In this document: positions 8,979-18,609 of the stretch, piece after piece
Position numbering within the stretch: the first letter of the stretch is position 1
How the letters are laid out: every line of letters begins with the position of its first letter
Assembly: GCF_003026815.1 (NCBI RefSeq)
Contig: NZ_PYOG01000014.1
Coordinates: 1 to 64,000 of the forward strand
DNA length: 64,000 bases
From: Photobacterium damselae
Lineage (GTDB): Bacteria; Pseudomonadota; Gammaproteobacteria; Enterobacterales; Vibrionaceae
Reading direction: 5' to 3'
Notes under the pieces: model-generated
The model's database searches: none
Seen by the model: only the letters and a program-made list of their open reading frames with translations
What the model was told of the DNA's origin: nothing
Program-made: the position numbers and the translations under genes

Positions 8979-10022
8979 ATGCGTATCGAACAAGACTTGA
9001 AGTTAGGTTTTAAAGATGTACTGTTTCGTCCAAAACGTTCTACTTTAAAAAGCCGTTCTCAAGTTGAATTAACCCGCGAGTTTACATTTAAGCATAGCGG
9101 TCGTCAATGGTCAGGTGTACCTATCATTGCAGCAAATATGGACTCTGTGGGTAGCTTCGCTATGGCGCAAGCACTTGCTAAACATAATGTAATGACAGCA
9201 ATTCATAAGCACTACACAACGGCTGACTGGCAAGAATTTGTTGAACAAAACGATGCTAGCGTTCTCAACAACGCAATGGTTTCTACTGGCACATCTGATG
9301 CTGATTTCCAAAAAACCAAAGATATTATGGCAATGAGTGATGATCTCATCTTCATTTGCATTGATATTGCCAACGGTTACTCAGAACATCTTGTTGAATA
9401 TGTACAAAAAGTTCGAGCCCAATTCCCAAATAAAGTCATTAGTGCAGGTAACGTTGTAACAGGCGATATGGTTGAAGAGCTGATCCTTGCTGGTGCTGAT
9501 ATTGTTAAAGTCGGTATCGGCCCTGGTTCAGTATGTACAACACGAGTGAAAACTGGCGTAGGTTACCCTCAACTATCGGCTATCATCGAGTGTGCAGATG
9601 CAGCTCATGGTCTTGGTGGTCGTATTATTGGTGACGGTGGTTGTTCTTGTGCTGGTGATGTATCAAAAGCTTTCGGTGGTGGTGCTGATTTCGTTATGCT
9701 TGGAGGCATGCTTGCAGCTCACACAGAAAGTGGCGGTGAAGTTATAGAACAAAATGGCAAGACATTCATGAAGTTTTATGGCATGTCGAGCCAGAGCGCA
9801 ATGGATAAGCACTCAGGTGGTGTAGCAAAGTACCGTGCAGCAGAAGGTAAAACAGTCCTACTACCATTCCGAGGCCCTGTTGAAAACACTATTCAAGATA
9901 TCATGGGTGGCGTTCGTTCAACCTGTACTTATGTCGGTGCAGCTCAGCTAAAAGAACTCACAAAACGCACAACGTTTATTCGAGTACAAGAGCAAGAAAA
10001 TAACGTGTACGGAAAAGAATAA
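8979..10022 (+). CDS. guaC: GMP reductase GuaC
   Basis: 347 residues, the length of the enterobacterial enzyme. GuaC converts GMP to IMP with NADPH in purine salvage. It is an IMP dehydrogenase-fold TIM barrel without CBS domains. The catalytic loop [10 protein letters not shown] places the active-site cysteine at residue 186, and the phosphate-binding [20 protein letters not shown] and the flap YRAAEGKTV are intact. ATG at 8979 follows AAGGA. It is a single-gene unit behind a promoter, hairpin and PurR-like box. Confidence 0.97.
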   Translation: MRIEQDLKLGFKDVLFRPKRSTLKSRSQVELTREFTFKHSGRQWSGVPIIAANMDSVGSFAMAQALAKHNVMTAIHKHYTTADWQEFVEQNDASVLNNAMVSTGTSDADFQKTKDIMAMSDDLIFICIDIANGYSEHLVEYVQKVRAQFPNKVISAGNVVTGDMVEELILAGADIVKVGIGPGSVCTTRVKTGVGYPQLSAIIECADAAHGLGGRIIGDGGCSCAGDVSKAFGGGADFVMLGGMLAAHTESGGEVIEQNGKTFMKFYGMSSQSAMDKHSGGVAKYRAAEGKTVLLPFRGPVENTIQDIMGGVRSTCTYVGAAQLKELTKRTTFIRVQEQENNVYGKE

Positions 10023-10045
10023 GTTTTATTTTAGATGTTCTTGTT

Positions 10046-10075
10046 GTTGATACAACCATAAGTGGTTGTATCAAC
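10046..10075. repeat. Perfect 12-bp palindromic hairpin after guaC
   Basis: GTTGATACAACC (10046-10057) pairs fully with GGTTGTATCAAC (10064-10075) across a 6-base loop. Neither strand has a T run after it, so it is a poor intrinsic terminator. It may end guaC by another route or bind a protein. Confidence 0.75.
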
Positions 10076-10238
10076 ATTAATAAAGAAATATACAAATAGT
10101 GAATACAAACTTGGTTAATACTTGTATTTATAAAATAGATTAGCGTAAAACAATGTAAATTCAACATTCCTGCTATTGTTTTATCGAGTTATTATCGATA
10201 TCTTAATACTTAGGTTTAATTTTTATCATGGAACAGAT

Positions 10239-10637
10239 GTGAAATTTAGTAAATACGTCTCGACAATTTACTTATTACTTACAGCACTATTTGTTCTGTC
10301 GTTATCTAGTGGTATGACATATGCTAATATCACAAGCGTAAACCAAGCCTCTCATATTTTATCACTAAATACTGATTTATCAGTATCTTGTGAGTTATCA
10401 TCTTACTCTGAGCAACATCTAGATTCAAATTGTAATGAGCCGAACTGTTGTGAACCAGGTGGCACTTGTTATGTAAAACAATGCTGTTCTCATCACCATG
10501 TTCCTTCGAATAGTGCCATTTTCACTCTACATAACGTATCTTATGGAACATATTATACATATGAGCCAAAGTCTAATATGGTTGAGTTATATACTAACAT
10601 CGATATCTCATCACAACACCGCCCTCCTATATTGTAA
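10239..10637 (+). CDS. Secreted cysteine-rich small protein, unknown
   Basis: 132 residues from GTG at 10239, chosen because it places the signal peptide (KFSKYVSTIYLLLTALFVLS, cleavage near TYA) at the N-terminus and has GGA upstream. An in-frame start at 10176 would add 21 residues of non-signal sequence. The mature protein has a cluster CNEPNCCEPGGTCYVKQCC followed by HHH (about residues 64-86), which suggests metal binding or disulfides. No family is recognised. It may be co-transcribed with the EamA transporter downstream. Confidence 0.55.
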   Translation: MKFSKYVSTIYLLLTALFVLSLSSGMTYANITSVNQASHILSLNTDLSVSCELSSYSEQHLDSNCNEPNCCEPGGTCYVKQCCSHHHVPSNSAIFTLHNVSYGTYYTYEPKSNMVELYTNIDISSQHRPPIL

Positions 10638-10758
10638 TCCCAATATACTCATACGCTCTTTATTATGAGCCCAATAAAATTAGGCGCTGAAGCATATCAG
10701 TACCTGTGATTAATCTGTGTGGATAATATTATCTACATGGCCTGTAATGGGATTACAA
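10632..10758. promoter_or_regulatory. Paired TTGTAATCCC / GGGATTACAA inverted repeats
   Basis: TTGTAATCCC at 10632-10641 overlaps the stop of the cysteine-rich gene. Its exact reverse complement GGGATTACAA lies at 10749-10758. The second copy is part of a local dyad TGTAATGGGATTACA (10743-10757) just before the leader ORF. It may be a two-site operator or long-range RNA pairing that loops the EamA leader. Confidence 0.4.
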
Positions 10759-10759
10759 A

Positions 10760-10852
10760 ATGAATACTACTTTAAATATAGATAGTAAGATAAATAAAAA
10801 GCCACAACATATAATATCAATAAATAGTTCCATTGGAGGTTGTTATGAATAA
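10760..10852 (+). CDS. Possible 30-codon leader ORF overlapping the EamA start
   Basis: ATG at 10760 opens a 30-codon frame that ends at TAA 10850-10852, inside the first codons of the EamA gene (start 10845) and in another frame. The short peptide MNTTLNIDSKINKKPQHIIS continues to CYE. GGGA lies 7 bases before the start. Such an overlap allows translational coupling, but the ORF is short and unproven. Confidence 0.25.
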   Translation: MNTTLNIDSKINKKPQHIISINSSIGGCYE

Positions 10853-11783
10853 TAAACATCTTCCTACGTTATTATTTGTGTCTGTTTGCTTAATTTGGGG
10901 AACAACTTGGCTTGCAATGGAAGTTGCGGTACAAACAATCCCACCAATATTTGCTACTGGTTTACGTTTTTTAGTGGCTTCACCACTACTCATAAGCTTA
11001 GCTATTATTCTTAAACAACCTCTATTTTTCCCAAAGGGAAAGCGACATTGGATGTTGATTGTAGCTGTTTTTTACTTTTCAATTCCATTTACCTTAATGA
11101 TATATGGTGAACAATATATCTCATCTGGATTAGCATCCATTATTTTTGCTAATATGCCTATTGCAGTTATGTTAACATCCAATTTATTTCTTGGACTAAG
11201 GTTACAAAAATACCAAATCTTCGGGCTATTAATTGCTGTTTTGAGCCTAATAGGCATCTTAACAATAGAGATGAATCTTGGTGGAAGTGATTATCTACTT
11301 GGATTTATGGCTTTAGGCGGTGCAGTGGCCATGCATGCAATCATGTATGTATTTGTAGAAAAATTCTGTAAAGGGACGCCTGTACTTACATACAATGCTT
11401 TACCAAGTTTCATTGCTTCAATTCTTCTTATAATGTCCTCATTATTTATTGAAGTACCACAGATAGAGCAATTCTCTACAGACTCTATCGCTGCCGTTAT
11501 TTATTTAGGTTTAATTGCTAGTGTTGGCGGTATCGTTGCATATTTTAAATTAGGACAGGTATCGACACCATTTACCGCATCTCTATGTTTTTTATTCTTT
11601 CCATTAATAGCATTAAGTTTATCAACATGGATTGCAGGTAATAGTATCTCAATGCTATCGGTTGGGTTAATGTTTTTACTTCTAGGTGGCATATTCATAA
11701 CAAAGGCAGATCCTTACTGGTTTAGAAAAATGTCGATCTCTAAAAATCCTCCACATAAACCAGAAAACATCTTTAGTAAATAA
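10845..11783 (+). CDS. EamA/DMT-family transporter
   Basis: 312 residues from the ATG at 10845, which has a strong GGAGG 7 bases upstream. Ten hydrophobic segments are arranged as two EamA repeats, starting with the diagnostic FVSVCLIWGTTWLAMEVAV and continuing with FATGLRFLVASPLL and the second-repeat YFKLGQVSTPFTASLCFLFF. Members export amino acids or metabolites, or carry drugs, across the inner membrane; the substrate here cannot be told. A terminator follows. Confidence 0.87.
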   Translation: MNNKHLPTLLFVSVCLIWGTTWLAMEVAVQTIPPIFATGLRFLVASPLLISLAIILKQPLFFPKGKRHWMLIVAVFYFSIPFTLMIYGEQYISSGLASIIFANMPIAVMLTSNLFLGLRLQKYQIFGLLIAVLSLIGILTIEMNLGGSDYLLGFMALGGAVAMHAIMYVFVEKFCKGTPVLTYNALPSFIASILLIMSSLFIEVPQIEQFSTDSIAAVIYLGLIASVGGIVAYFKLGQVSTPFTASLCFLFFPLIALSLSTWIAGNSISMLSVGLMFLLLGGIFITKADPYWFRKMSISKNPPHKPENIFSK

Positions 11784-11800
11784 ATTTACTATATGATCTC

Positions 11801-11832
11801 AAATCCTCCTTTATATAGGAGGATTTTATTTC
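11801..11832 (+). terminator. Terminator of the EamA gene
   Basis: Stem AAATCCTCC (11801-11809) with GGAGGATTT (11818-11826), then TATTT. Confidence 0.78.
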
Positions 11833-11958
11833 CCCTTCATGCAATAACAAAATATTATTAACTTTATAATTTTTGATAATTTCCTGTTTTAATAATACTT
11901 ACCTATACTCATCTCATCGAAACAAAACCCACAAACATCAGAGCTAGGAACCTTAATT

Positions 11959-12444
11959 ATGAAAATGAATCACGTTGGTATTATGGTTGGCGACATGGAC
12001 AAAGCCGTCGAGTTTTACACGAAAGCTTTAGGTTTAAAGGTTGTTATGGGCAATACCAAAGTTATTGAAGAACGTGAAACTGCTATTGGTCGTATGTGTA
12101 TTGCTGTATTCGGCGAAGGTTTTAAAGGCTTTAATATTGCACACCTTGTAACAACAGATGGTATTGGCGTTGAGTTATTTGAAATGAAAGAGCGCCAAGA
12201 GCGTCATGAAGTTGATTTCTCTCGCTTAGGTATTTTCCATTTTTGTCTACAAACAGACGATTTCGAAACAGCCATTAAAAATATTGAACAATATGGTGGT
12301 AAAGCACGTATGGATATTATGCGCTATCACCCAGAAGATGATAACAAGCCAGCTCAAATGATCTACATGGAAGACCCATTTGGTAACCTCTTTGAGCTTT
12401 ACTCTCATACTTATGAGGAAACTTATGCTTCAGATTATGAGTAA
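11959..12444 (+). CDS. VOC-superfamily (glyoxalase/bleomycin resistance-like) protein
   Basis: 161 residues. It opens with the typical VOC strand-helix MNHVGIMVGDMDKAVEFYTK and has a second beta-alpha-beta-beta-beta module from about residue 85 (FHFCLQTDDFETAIKNIEQY), ending with MIYMEDPFGNLFELYSH. The His near the N-terminus, mid-region Glu (GVELFEM) and C-terminal Glu (FELY) are in the positions of metal ligands. Likely a metal-dependent lyase, isomerase or dioxygenase; substrate unknown. AGGA precedes the ATG. Confidence 0.82.
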   Translation: MKMNHVGIMVGDMDKAVEFYTKALGLKVVMGNTKVIEERETAIGRMCIAVFGEGFKGFNIAHLVTTDGIGVELFEMKERQERHEVDFSRLGIFHFCLQTDDFETAIKNIEQYGGKARMDIMRYHPEDDNKPAQMIYMEDPFGNLFELYSHTYEETYASDYE

Positions 12445-12456
12445 TACCTAAGTCTT

Positions 12457-12538
12457 AAGGGTCGAGATTTATACTAAAGTTGTTCACATAGAAGCTTTGA
12501 TATAGCCACATAACTTGGCATATCTCTCGATCCTTTTT
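12457..12538 (+). terminator. Long-loop terminator after the VOC gene
   Basis: AAGGGTCGAGA (12457-12467) pairs with TCTCGATCCTT (12525-12535), 11 bp with one G-T wobble, followed by T. The 57-base loop is unusually long for an intrinsic terminator. Confidence 0.5.
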
Positions 12539-12694
12539 ACTGATACTCTAATCTATCGCTACATGCTGAAATAAATACCGCTTTACCAACTCTTATAAAA
12601 TGGTTGCTGCATCTGGAACAATGTAAACAAAACTGTTATCTTTTGGCAGTAAGAGTATGATTATACTTAATACTAGTTCCAAATCGGTACGCGA

Positions 12695-13267
12695 ATGAAC
12701 CAATCCCAGCAACTACTAGACGTAACAACCAACGCCTTACTTCATTTAGAGTTTAAAAAGCTTGAGAAAACTTTAAGTCTTGCAGAGCGTAATACCCTTC
12801 TTATCCACTTTCTCAAGCGCATTGTGAAAAGTAATCAATACCGTGGAGCAAAGAAACCTGCTCGACAGTGGCTATCTCTAGGTCGTCAATCTGGTGCAGA
12901 TTTAGAAACCATTTTAGTTCAACATCATGAAAGTTTGCTACAAACCTGCTCTAGCGATTTGTATCGTTTCGTCGATTTAATTCAAAAAATTGAAGCTAAT
13001 TTAGAAACGAAAGTTCAGTACTCTCAAGCTCATCGTATCGATCTAAATGCTCGTTATGGACGTGTACTTGTTTGTGTTGTGGACGAAGATTTAACATCCA
13101 GCTTTGATGAAGACGGATTAATGATCAAATCGACTCAAATTCTCTTTATTGGTCAAGCAGCTGACAAAGAACTCTTTTCACAATTTGTTGAAGAGAGTAC
13201 ATACTTCCAATCGGTTGTTGCTTACGAAGATGAAATGCACTTACGTGTTGAGTTGTTCAGAATGTAG
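12695..13267 (+). CDS. DUF2913-like protein
   Basis: 190-residue soluble protein. The N-terminal helical part (LLHLEFKKLEKTLSLAERNT, LIHFLKRIVKS, KKPARQWLSLGRQSGADLET) resembles what I remember of DUF2913, a family of unknown function common in Vibrio. The C-terminal half ends in strands (VLVCVVDEDL, TQILFIGQAADKELFSQF). No signal peptide or membrane segment, no clear operon partner and no strong ribosome site, so the exact start is uncertain. Confidence 0.6.
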   Translation: MNQSQQLLDVTTNALLHLEFKKLEKTLSLAERNTLLIHFLKRIVKSNQYRGAKKPARQWLSLGRQSGADLETILVQHHESLLQTCSSDLYRFVDLIQKIEANLETKVQYSQAHRIDLNARYGRVLVCVVDEDLTSSFDEDGLMIKSTQILFIGQAADKELFSQFVEESTYFQSVVAYEDEMHLRVELFRM

Positions 13268-13285
13268 TTTTTCGTATTGCAATGA

Positions 13286-13328
13286 TATATACCCAAGCAA
13301 TTTATCAAGTTAATGGCTTGGGTATATA
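13286..13328. repeat. Vibrio-type intergenic palindrome, 13-bp arms
   Basis: TATATACCCAAGC (13286-13298) is perfectly repeated in reverse complement (13316-13328) around a 17-base loop. The ACCCAAG...CTTGGGT pattern is one I remember as recurrent in Vibrionaceae intergenic DNA. No T run follows. Confidence 0.6.
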
Positions 13329-13450
13329 AATCCACCAACTACTTCCCACTTCTGTGATTATCTCGTGATTTATCCTCTTCTATCACGACAATTTCTACGA
13401 TCTTCGATACCATGACAACCAATGTATTAGGACTCATAAGTAGAATCATA

Positions 13451-13795
13451 ATGAAAATTTCTGTTGATGGCGGCTCATTTAAAGTTGCAATCAAAACCGA
13501 ATACGAAGGACTTGTTGGTGAAGCAACCGCTATCTTTCACGAAACATTAAAGCAAGCAAAATCGAATGATAAAGCAATTCTTCGTTTTTTGCAGATTATC
13601 ATAGAACATCGTGATGAAGATGATGCTATCGGCTATGCCGTTCTTGGCTTACTTGGTTGGTATAATGAGGCGATTAACCCTGTTACGAATCATGATATTG
13701 AATTAAATCTTCCAAAAATCATTCCTCATCTGATCAATCCATCAGGCGATCTAACCGCCACAAGTGCAACAGAAACGAATACGTTTAAGCATTAA
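13451..13795 (+). CDS. Hypothetical soluble protein, 114 aa
   Basis: The frame starts at ATG 13451 (MKISVDGGSFKVAIKTEYEG). An alternative ATG at 13412 would add 13 residues that look unlike the rest, and neither has a good ribosome site. The protein is an alpha/beta start followed by helices (IFHETLKQAKSNDKAILRFL, IGYAVLGLLGWYNEAI) and a Thr/Ser-rich tail. Family not recognised. It is convergent with galM. Confidence 0.5.
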   Translation: MKISVDGGSFKVAIKTEYEGLVGEATAIFHETLKQAKSNDKAILRFLQIIIEHRDEDDAIGYAVLGLLGWYNEAINPVTNHDIELNLPKIIPHLINPSGDLTATSATETNTFKH

Positions 13796-13808
13796 GAACC
13801 GAAAAAAT

Positions 13809-13864
13809 AAAGCCGCTTAACTGAAAGTCTAACTTAATGTGACGACTTCAATTAAGCGGGCTTT
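13809..13864 (-). terminator. Terminator of the gal operon
   Basis: AAAGCCGCTTAA (13809-13820) pairs with TTAAGCGGGCTTT (13852-13864) with one bulged base. On the minus strand a T-rich tract follows, as expected downstream of galM; it may also serve the plus-strand gene. Confidence 0.7.
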
Positions 13865-13895
13865 ACTATCAAAACTTAGAAGTTATTCCCAAAAT

Positions 13896-14960
13896 TTAAA
13901 ACTCAAACTGATAACAGGTTTGATGATGGTAAGTTTGCTCTGGCAATAACAGTGGACATAGTTGCTGCCATTGTTCTTTATTTGGCGAATCAGGGAAATA
14001 CTGAGTCTCTAGTGCCACACCATCATGGTTTTGATACGCTTTACTTGCACCAATTGAACCTAACAAATAGTTCCCTGTATACACTTGCATTGCAGGCTTT
14101 GTCGTCTTCACTATCATAGTAAGATCATGATTTGGCGAGACCAGTTTTGCAACAGGCGTTTTACCATCAACTATCTCTTCAGAAAAGACAAAGCTGTGGT
14201 CATAACCTGCCGCTAATTTTTGATCTTCATCTTGCAAAAACTCAGAACCAATCAGCTTTAATGACGTAAAATCAAAGCTATTACCGACTACCGGTTTATA
14301 ATCACCCGTTGGTATCGCGGTAGCATCTGCAGGTAAATAATAAGGAGCCTTAATCTGCAGGCTATGCTCTAACGCATTAAATGCACTACCTTCTCCTGCC
14401 AGATTAAAATACGCATGATTCGTCAAATTGACCGGGCAGCTAGCATCACAGTGTGCTTGGTATAAAATAGTAAGCTGATTTTCCTCATCCAGTGTGTAGG
14501 TCACCATCACATCCAGATTACCAGGGTAACCCTGATCGCCATCAACAGAACGTAATGCAAAACATACTTGATTATCTGTTTGCTTCTCAATTGCCCAACG
14601 ACGTTTATCAAAGCCAACTAACCCACCATGAAGGGCATTCTCACCATTGTTGATATCAAGTTGATAATCAACACCATCAACAGAGAACTGACCTTTCGCA
14701 ATACGATTAGCAAAGCGACCAACGATTGAACCAAAGTACGCGGTTTGCTTCATGTGCTCATCCATATTAGCAGAGCGCAATAAAACTTCACGTGCTCCTT
14801 CTGGCATTGGAACAGTACAACTTAACCAAGTCGCGCCTATATCCATAAATGAAGCCGTCATGCCAGATGCATTGGTTAGATGTACCAACTTTGCCGGCTG
14901 ACCATCAAACGATGGCGACTGTGCCATCGTTTGAACTAGTTTAATGATATCGGGATTCAT
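13896..14960 (-). CDS. galM: Aldose 1-epimerase (galactose mutarotase) GalM
   Basis: 354 residues, usual family length. Interconverts beta- and alpha-D-galactose so that galactokinase receives the alpha form. Beta-sandwich enzyme with the conserved NLTNHAYFNL (catalytic His) and, near the end, GVALETQYFPDSPN (catalytic Glu). The substrate loop GRFANRIAKGQF is also present. It starts 9 bases after the galK stop, so it is the last gene of galE-galT-galK-galM. Confidence 0.95.
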   Translation of the reverse strand: MNPDIIKLVQTMAQSPSFDGQPAKLVHLTNASGMTASFMDIGATWLSCTVPMPEGAREVLLRSANMDEHMKQTAYFGSIVGRFANRIAKGQFSVDGVDYQLDINNGENALHGGLVGFDKRRWAIEKQTDNQVCFALRSVDGDQGYPGNLDVMVTYTLDEENQLTILYQAHCDASCPVNLTNHAYFNLAGEGSAFNALEHSLQIKAPYYLPADATAIPTGDYKPVVGNSFDFTSLKLIGSEFLQDEDQKLAAGYDHSFVFSEEIVDGKTPVAKLVSPNHDLTMIVKTTKPAMQVYTGNYLLGSIGASKAYQNHDGVALETQYFPDSPNKEQWQQLCPLLLPEQTYHHQTCYQFEF

Positions 14961-14969
14961 TGTTACCCC

Positions 14970-16130
14970 TTATAGAGCGTCTACTAGGCCAGCACCATTT
15001 TTTGCTTGGCACACATAGATAGACTCTTTAAGGCCTGTGGCTGCTTCATATTGAGATTCAACTGCGGCTTTTACATCCTCAACCAATGAAGGTGGAACTA
15101 ATGAAACAATACAACCGCCGAAGCCACCACCAGTCATACGAACACCACCTTGCTCACCAATCACTTGTTTTACGATATCAACTAAAGTATCAATCTCTTT
15201 CACTGTGATTTCGAAATCATCACGCATTGAAGCATGTGACTCAGCCATTAACTCTCCCATACGCTTCATATCATGAGCTCGTAGGGCTTGAGCGGCTTCT
15301 ACTGTGCGATCATTCTCAGTAATTACGTGACGAGCACGTTTTGCCACCAGCTCATCTAATTCAGACACTTTTTCATTAAACTGTTCAATCGTGACGTCAC
15401 GCAGCGCTTTAACGCCAAAAATACGAGCCGCTTCTTCACATTGCTGACGGCGGGTATTGTATTCGCTATCAACCAAACCACGTTTCTTATTTGAGTTAAT
15501 GATGACCACAGCCATATCTTCTGGCATTGAGACAGCTTCTGTTTCTAAACTGCGGCAATCTAATAACATAGCATGATTTTCTCGGCCTTCAGCGGAAATC
15601 ATCTGATCCATAATGCCACAGTTACAGCCGACAAATTGGTTCTCTGCTTGCTGACCATTTAAGGCAATATCGGCTTGGCTAATTTCAAGATTGAATAAGA
15701 CTTTAAATGTTTGACCAATAACAACTTCAAGCGCTGCAGACGAACTTAAACCTGCACCTTGAGGAACGTTACCACTCACAGAAATATCAGCGCCAGTAAA
15801 TTGATAGCCACGAGCAAGCAAATATTTCACCACGCCACGAATGTAGTTCGCCCACATTTTATCTTGTTGGAATGTAATTTCCTGAGTGATATCAAACTCA
15901 TCTACCGCATTATCGTAATCAACAGATACAACACGAACAATATTGTCATCACGTTTTGCAGCCGCAACCATTGTCTGATAATTAATGGCACAAGGTAGAA
16001 CAAAGCCATCATTATAGTCGGTATGCTCACCAATAAGATTAACTCGACCAGGCGCTTGAATAATGTGTGTTGGCGCGTAACCTAAAACTTGATTAAATGA
16101 ATGCGTTACGTTTTGGATTAGATCAGACAT
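14970..16130 (-). CDS. galK: Galactokinase GalK
   Basis: 386 residues. Phosphorylates alpha-D-galactose to galactose-1-phosphate with ATP. GHMP kinase motifs are intact: the galactokinase signature [20 protein letters not shown], the ATP loop [15 protein letters not shown], and the C-terminal motif [15 protein letters not shown]. Third gene of the gal operon, with 98 bases after galT. Confidence 0.97.
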   Translation of the reverse strand: MSDLIQNVTHSFNQVLGYAPTHIIQAPGRVNLIGEHTDYNDGFVLPCAINYQTMVAAAKRDDNIVRVVSVDYDNAVDEFDITQEITFQQDKMWANYIRGVVKYLLARGYQFTGADISVSGNVPQGAGLSSSAALEVVIGQTFKVLFNLEISQADIALNGQQAENQFVGCNCGIMDQMISAEGRENHAMLLDCRSLETEAVSMPEDMAVVIINSNKKRGLVDSEYNTRRQQCEEAARIFGVKALRDVTIEQFNEKVSELDELVAKRARHVITENDRTVEAAQALRAHDMKRMGELMAESHASMRDDFEITVKEIDTLVDIVKQVIGEQGGVRMTGGGFGGCIVSLVPPSLVEDVKAAVESQYEAATGLKESIYVCQAKNGAGLVDAL

Positions 16131-16228
16131 AGTAAATTCTCACGATGTAATTCTTTAATAGCGACTCGAATCTCAAGCCGCAATGTATATTTTTGATATT
16201 GTCAGTTCAGCTTCAAATCTGACTGCAG

Positions 16229-17281
16229 TTATTGTTCTTTATAATGAATGTCACTAAGATCACGCAGACGCTGTGCAGCTTGTTCTGCAGTAAGATCTCG
16301 CTGACTTTCTGCCAGCATTTCATAACCGACCATAAATTTTCGAACAGTAGCACTGCGAAGTAACGGCGGATAAAACAGAGCATGAAGTTGCCAATGGTCA
16401 ATATTCGTTCCTTGTTCAAAAAATGGAGCGTAATGCCACCCCATGGAATAAGGGAAAGAACATTGGAATAAGTTGTCATAACGGCTCGTTAATTTCTTTA
16501 TCGCCAACGCCAGATCGTCTCGTTGCCCTTCCGTCAGTTCACTCATACGACGAATATGCGTTTTCGGTAGCAACATAGTTTCAAATGGCCACGCCGCCCA
16601 GTAAGGAACCAAAGCAACCCAATGTTCTGTTTCAACCACAATGCGTGAACCATCTTTAAGTTCGGCTTGGACATAATCAACTAACAGGTTACGGCCATTT
16701 TCTAGGTAATAAGTTTTTAAATTGTGCTCTTTACGTTCAATCTCATTAGGTAAAAAGCTGTTCGCCCAAATCTGTCCATGCGGGTGAGGCTGAGAGCAAC
16801 CCATTGCCTCACCTTTATTTTCAAAAGCTTGAACCCAAATATAATCCTTACCTAACTCTTCAATTTGGTCGTTCCAAGTATCAATCACCCCTCGGATTTT
16901 CTCGACAGGTAATTCAGGTAAAGTTTTACTGTGATCAGGAGAAAAACAGATCACTCGACTTAAGCCACGTACACCTTGGGTTTGAAATAGTGGATTATCC
17001 GATTTAGGTGCGTCAGGCGAATCGACCATCAAAGCTGCGAAATCATTCGTAAAGACATAAGTGCCCTTATAATCTGGATTTACATCACCTGAAATACGTT
17101 CATTAGTTGGACACAAGAAGCACTTGCTATCGTAACTCGGAAGTTGCTCGGTAGCAGGTTTTTCATCCGCACCACTCCATGGACGTTTTGCTCGGTGAGG
17201 AGAGACTAAAATCCACTGACCCGTTAATGGGTTATAACGACGATGAGGATGATCAACTGGGTTAAATTCAACGTTTGACAT
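16229..17281 (-). CDS. galT: Galactose-1-phosphate uridylyltransferase GalT
   Basis: 350 residues from ATG at 17281 ([20 protein letters not shown]); the frame is open further upstream but this start matches the family and follows a GAG ribosome site. Exchanges UMP between UDP-glucose and galactose-1-phosphate. The active-site HPH ([14 protein letters not shown]) carries the nucleophilic histidine, and the zinc-site [12 protein letters not shown] is present. It follows galE by 78 bases. Confidence 0.97.
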   Translation of the reverse strand: MSNVEFNPVDHPHRRYNPLTGQWILVSPHRAKRPWSGADEKPATEQLPSYDSKCFLCPTNERISGDVNPDYKGTYVFTNDFAALMVDSPDAPKSDNPLFQTQGVRGLSRVICFSPDHSKTLPELPVEKIRGVIDTWNDQIEELGKDYIWVQAFENKGEAMGCSQPHPHGQIWANSFLPNEIERKEHNLKTYYLENGRNLLVDYVQAELKDGSRIVVETEHWVALVPYWAAWPFETMLLPKTHIRRMSELTEGQRDDLALAIKKLTSRYDNLFQCSFPYSMGWHYAPFFEQGTNIDHWQLHALFYPPLLRSATVRKFMVGYEMLAESQRDLTAEQAAQRLRDLSDIHYKEQ

Positions 17282-17359
17282 GCTTTTCTCAACTCTTAAA
17301 TTTTTTATCCGCCTTCCAAACCGATGTGGAAAACGCAAGTAATCGTGGTAAGGCTTTAG

Positions 17360-18379
17360 TTACACCAGGGAATAGCCTTGTGGATTTTCAGACTGCCAAC
17401 GCCAAGTATCTGCCGTCATTTCTGCAACAGTGCGTGTTGCTTTCCAACCAAGGTCGCGCTCAGCTTTAGTCGTGCTTGCCCAACATTCAGCAATATCACC
17501 TGCTCGACGAGGACAAATTTCAAATGGAACCGCTTTACCGCAAGCTTGGCTAAACGCTTCAACCATTTCGAGAACACTTGAGCCTTTACCCGTACCTAGA
17601 TTGTAAATATGTAATCCAGCCTTTTTACCAACTGCCGTGAGTGCTGCAATATGGCCATCGGCAAGATCCATAACATGAATGTAATCACGAACACCTGTAC
17701 CATCAGGAGTTGGGTAATCGTTACCAAAAACAGCCAATTTTTCACGACGACCAACGGCAACTTGAGCAATAAATGGCATTAAGTTATTTGGAATACCTTG
17801 AGGATCTTCACCCATTGAACCCGATGGATGTGCTCCTACTGGATTAAAGTAACGAAGTAGGGTAATACTCCAGTTATCTTCAGCTTTAAAGAGATCACTT
17901 AAACACTGCTCAACCATGTGTTTGCTAGTGCCATAAGGGTTTGTGGTTGCCCCTGTTGGAGAGTCTTCAGTAATAGGCACAATATCAGGATCGCCATAAA
18001 CGGTAGCAGATGAACTAAATACGATGCTTTTTACACCCGCTTTGCGCATGCTTCGAGCTAAAACTAAAGTGCCTGTCACATTATTATCGTAATATTCCAA
18101 AGGCTTAGCTACGGACTCTCCAACAGCTTTAAGGCCTGCAAAATGGATAACGGCTTCAATTCTATGCTGCGAAAATACAGTATCTAGAAACGCTTCATCA
18201 CGAATATCACCGTGATGGAAGATCGGTCGGATACCCGTCAATGCTTCAATTCGAGTAAGAACTTCTTCTTTTGCATTACATAAATTATCAACAATGATAG
18301 GTGTTATACCTGCTTCGATCATTTGAACACAGGTGTGACTACCAATGTATCCCATACCGCCAGTGACAAGAATTTCCAC
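17360..18379 (-). CDS. galE: UDP-glucose 4-epimerase GalE
   Basis: 339 residues from GTG at 18379, which has GGAGAG 6 bases upstream and gives the family start VEILVTGGMGYIGSHTC. Interconverts UDP-galactose and UDP-glucose with bound NAD. The Rossmann motif GGMGYIGSH, the SSSATVYG strand with catalytic Ser, and the YGTSK Tyr-Lys pair are intact. First gene of the operon, behind GalR- and CRP-like sites at 18474-18507. Confidence 0.97.
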   Translation of the reverse strand: MEILVTGGMGYIGSHTCVQMIEAGITPIIVDNLCNAKEEVLTRIEALTGIRPIFHHGDIRDEAFLDTVFSQHRIEAVIHFAGLKAVGESVAKPLEYYDNNVTGTLVLARSMRKAGVKSIVFSSSATVYGDPDIVPITEDSPTGATTNPYGTSKHMVEQCLSDLFKAEDNWSITLLRYFNPVGAHPSGSMGEDPQGIPNNLMPFIAQVAVGRREKLAVFGNDYPTPDGTGVRDYIHVMDLADGHIAALTAVGKKAGLHIYNLGTGKGSSVLEMVEAFSQACGKAVPFEICPRRAGDIAECWASTTKAERDLGWKATRTVAEMTADTWRWQSENPQGYSLV

Positions 18380-18473
18380 TTTGCTCTCTCCAAGACTGCT
18401 GAACACCTTATTTCTCATGATGCTCAAGTTGCTTAACTGATTCAGAGTCTATCAATCAAATAGGATTCAGTTC

Positions 18474-18489
18474 CGTGATCTATTTCTCA
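18474..18489. promoter_or_regulatory. CRP-like site upstream of galE
   Basis: CGTGA-N6-TCTCA matches 8 of 10 key positions of TGTGA-N6-TCACA. It lies directly beside the GalR-like operator, as in carbon-source-controlled gal promoters. Imperfect, so moderate support. Confidence 0.45.
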
Positions 18490-18491
18490 AT

Positions 18492-18507
18492 GTGTAAACG
18501 TTTCCAC
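18492..18507. promoter_or_regulatory. GalR/GalS-type operator of the gal operon
   Basis: GTGTAAACGTTTCCAC is a near-symmetric LacI-family operator with the central CG and flanks of the E. coli gal operator consensus (GTG-N10-CAC). It lies about 110 bases before the galE start. No galR or galS gene is in the window. Confidence 0.8.
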
Positions 18508-18557
18508 AAAATCATAAAAAAACACTCGATATATTAAGAGCTCATATAAATACTAGG

Positions 18558-18588
18558 TAAAAAAAAGGTGAGCTCGAAGCTCACCTTT
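18558..18588 (-). terminator. Terminator of the BCCT transporter gene
   Basis: AAAGGTGAGCT (18564-18574) pairs with AGCTCACCTTT (18578-18588) over a 3-base loop, an 11-bp perfect stem. On the minus strand it is followed by a T run. Confidence 0.9.
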
Positions 18589-18609
18589 ATATCGATAACA
18601 GTAATTAGG

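Noticed and set aside
16229..17338. galT starting at 17338
   Set aside because: The 19 extra residues are basic and not part of GalT; ATG 17281 fits the family and follows a GAG ribosome site.
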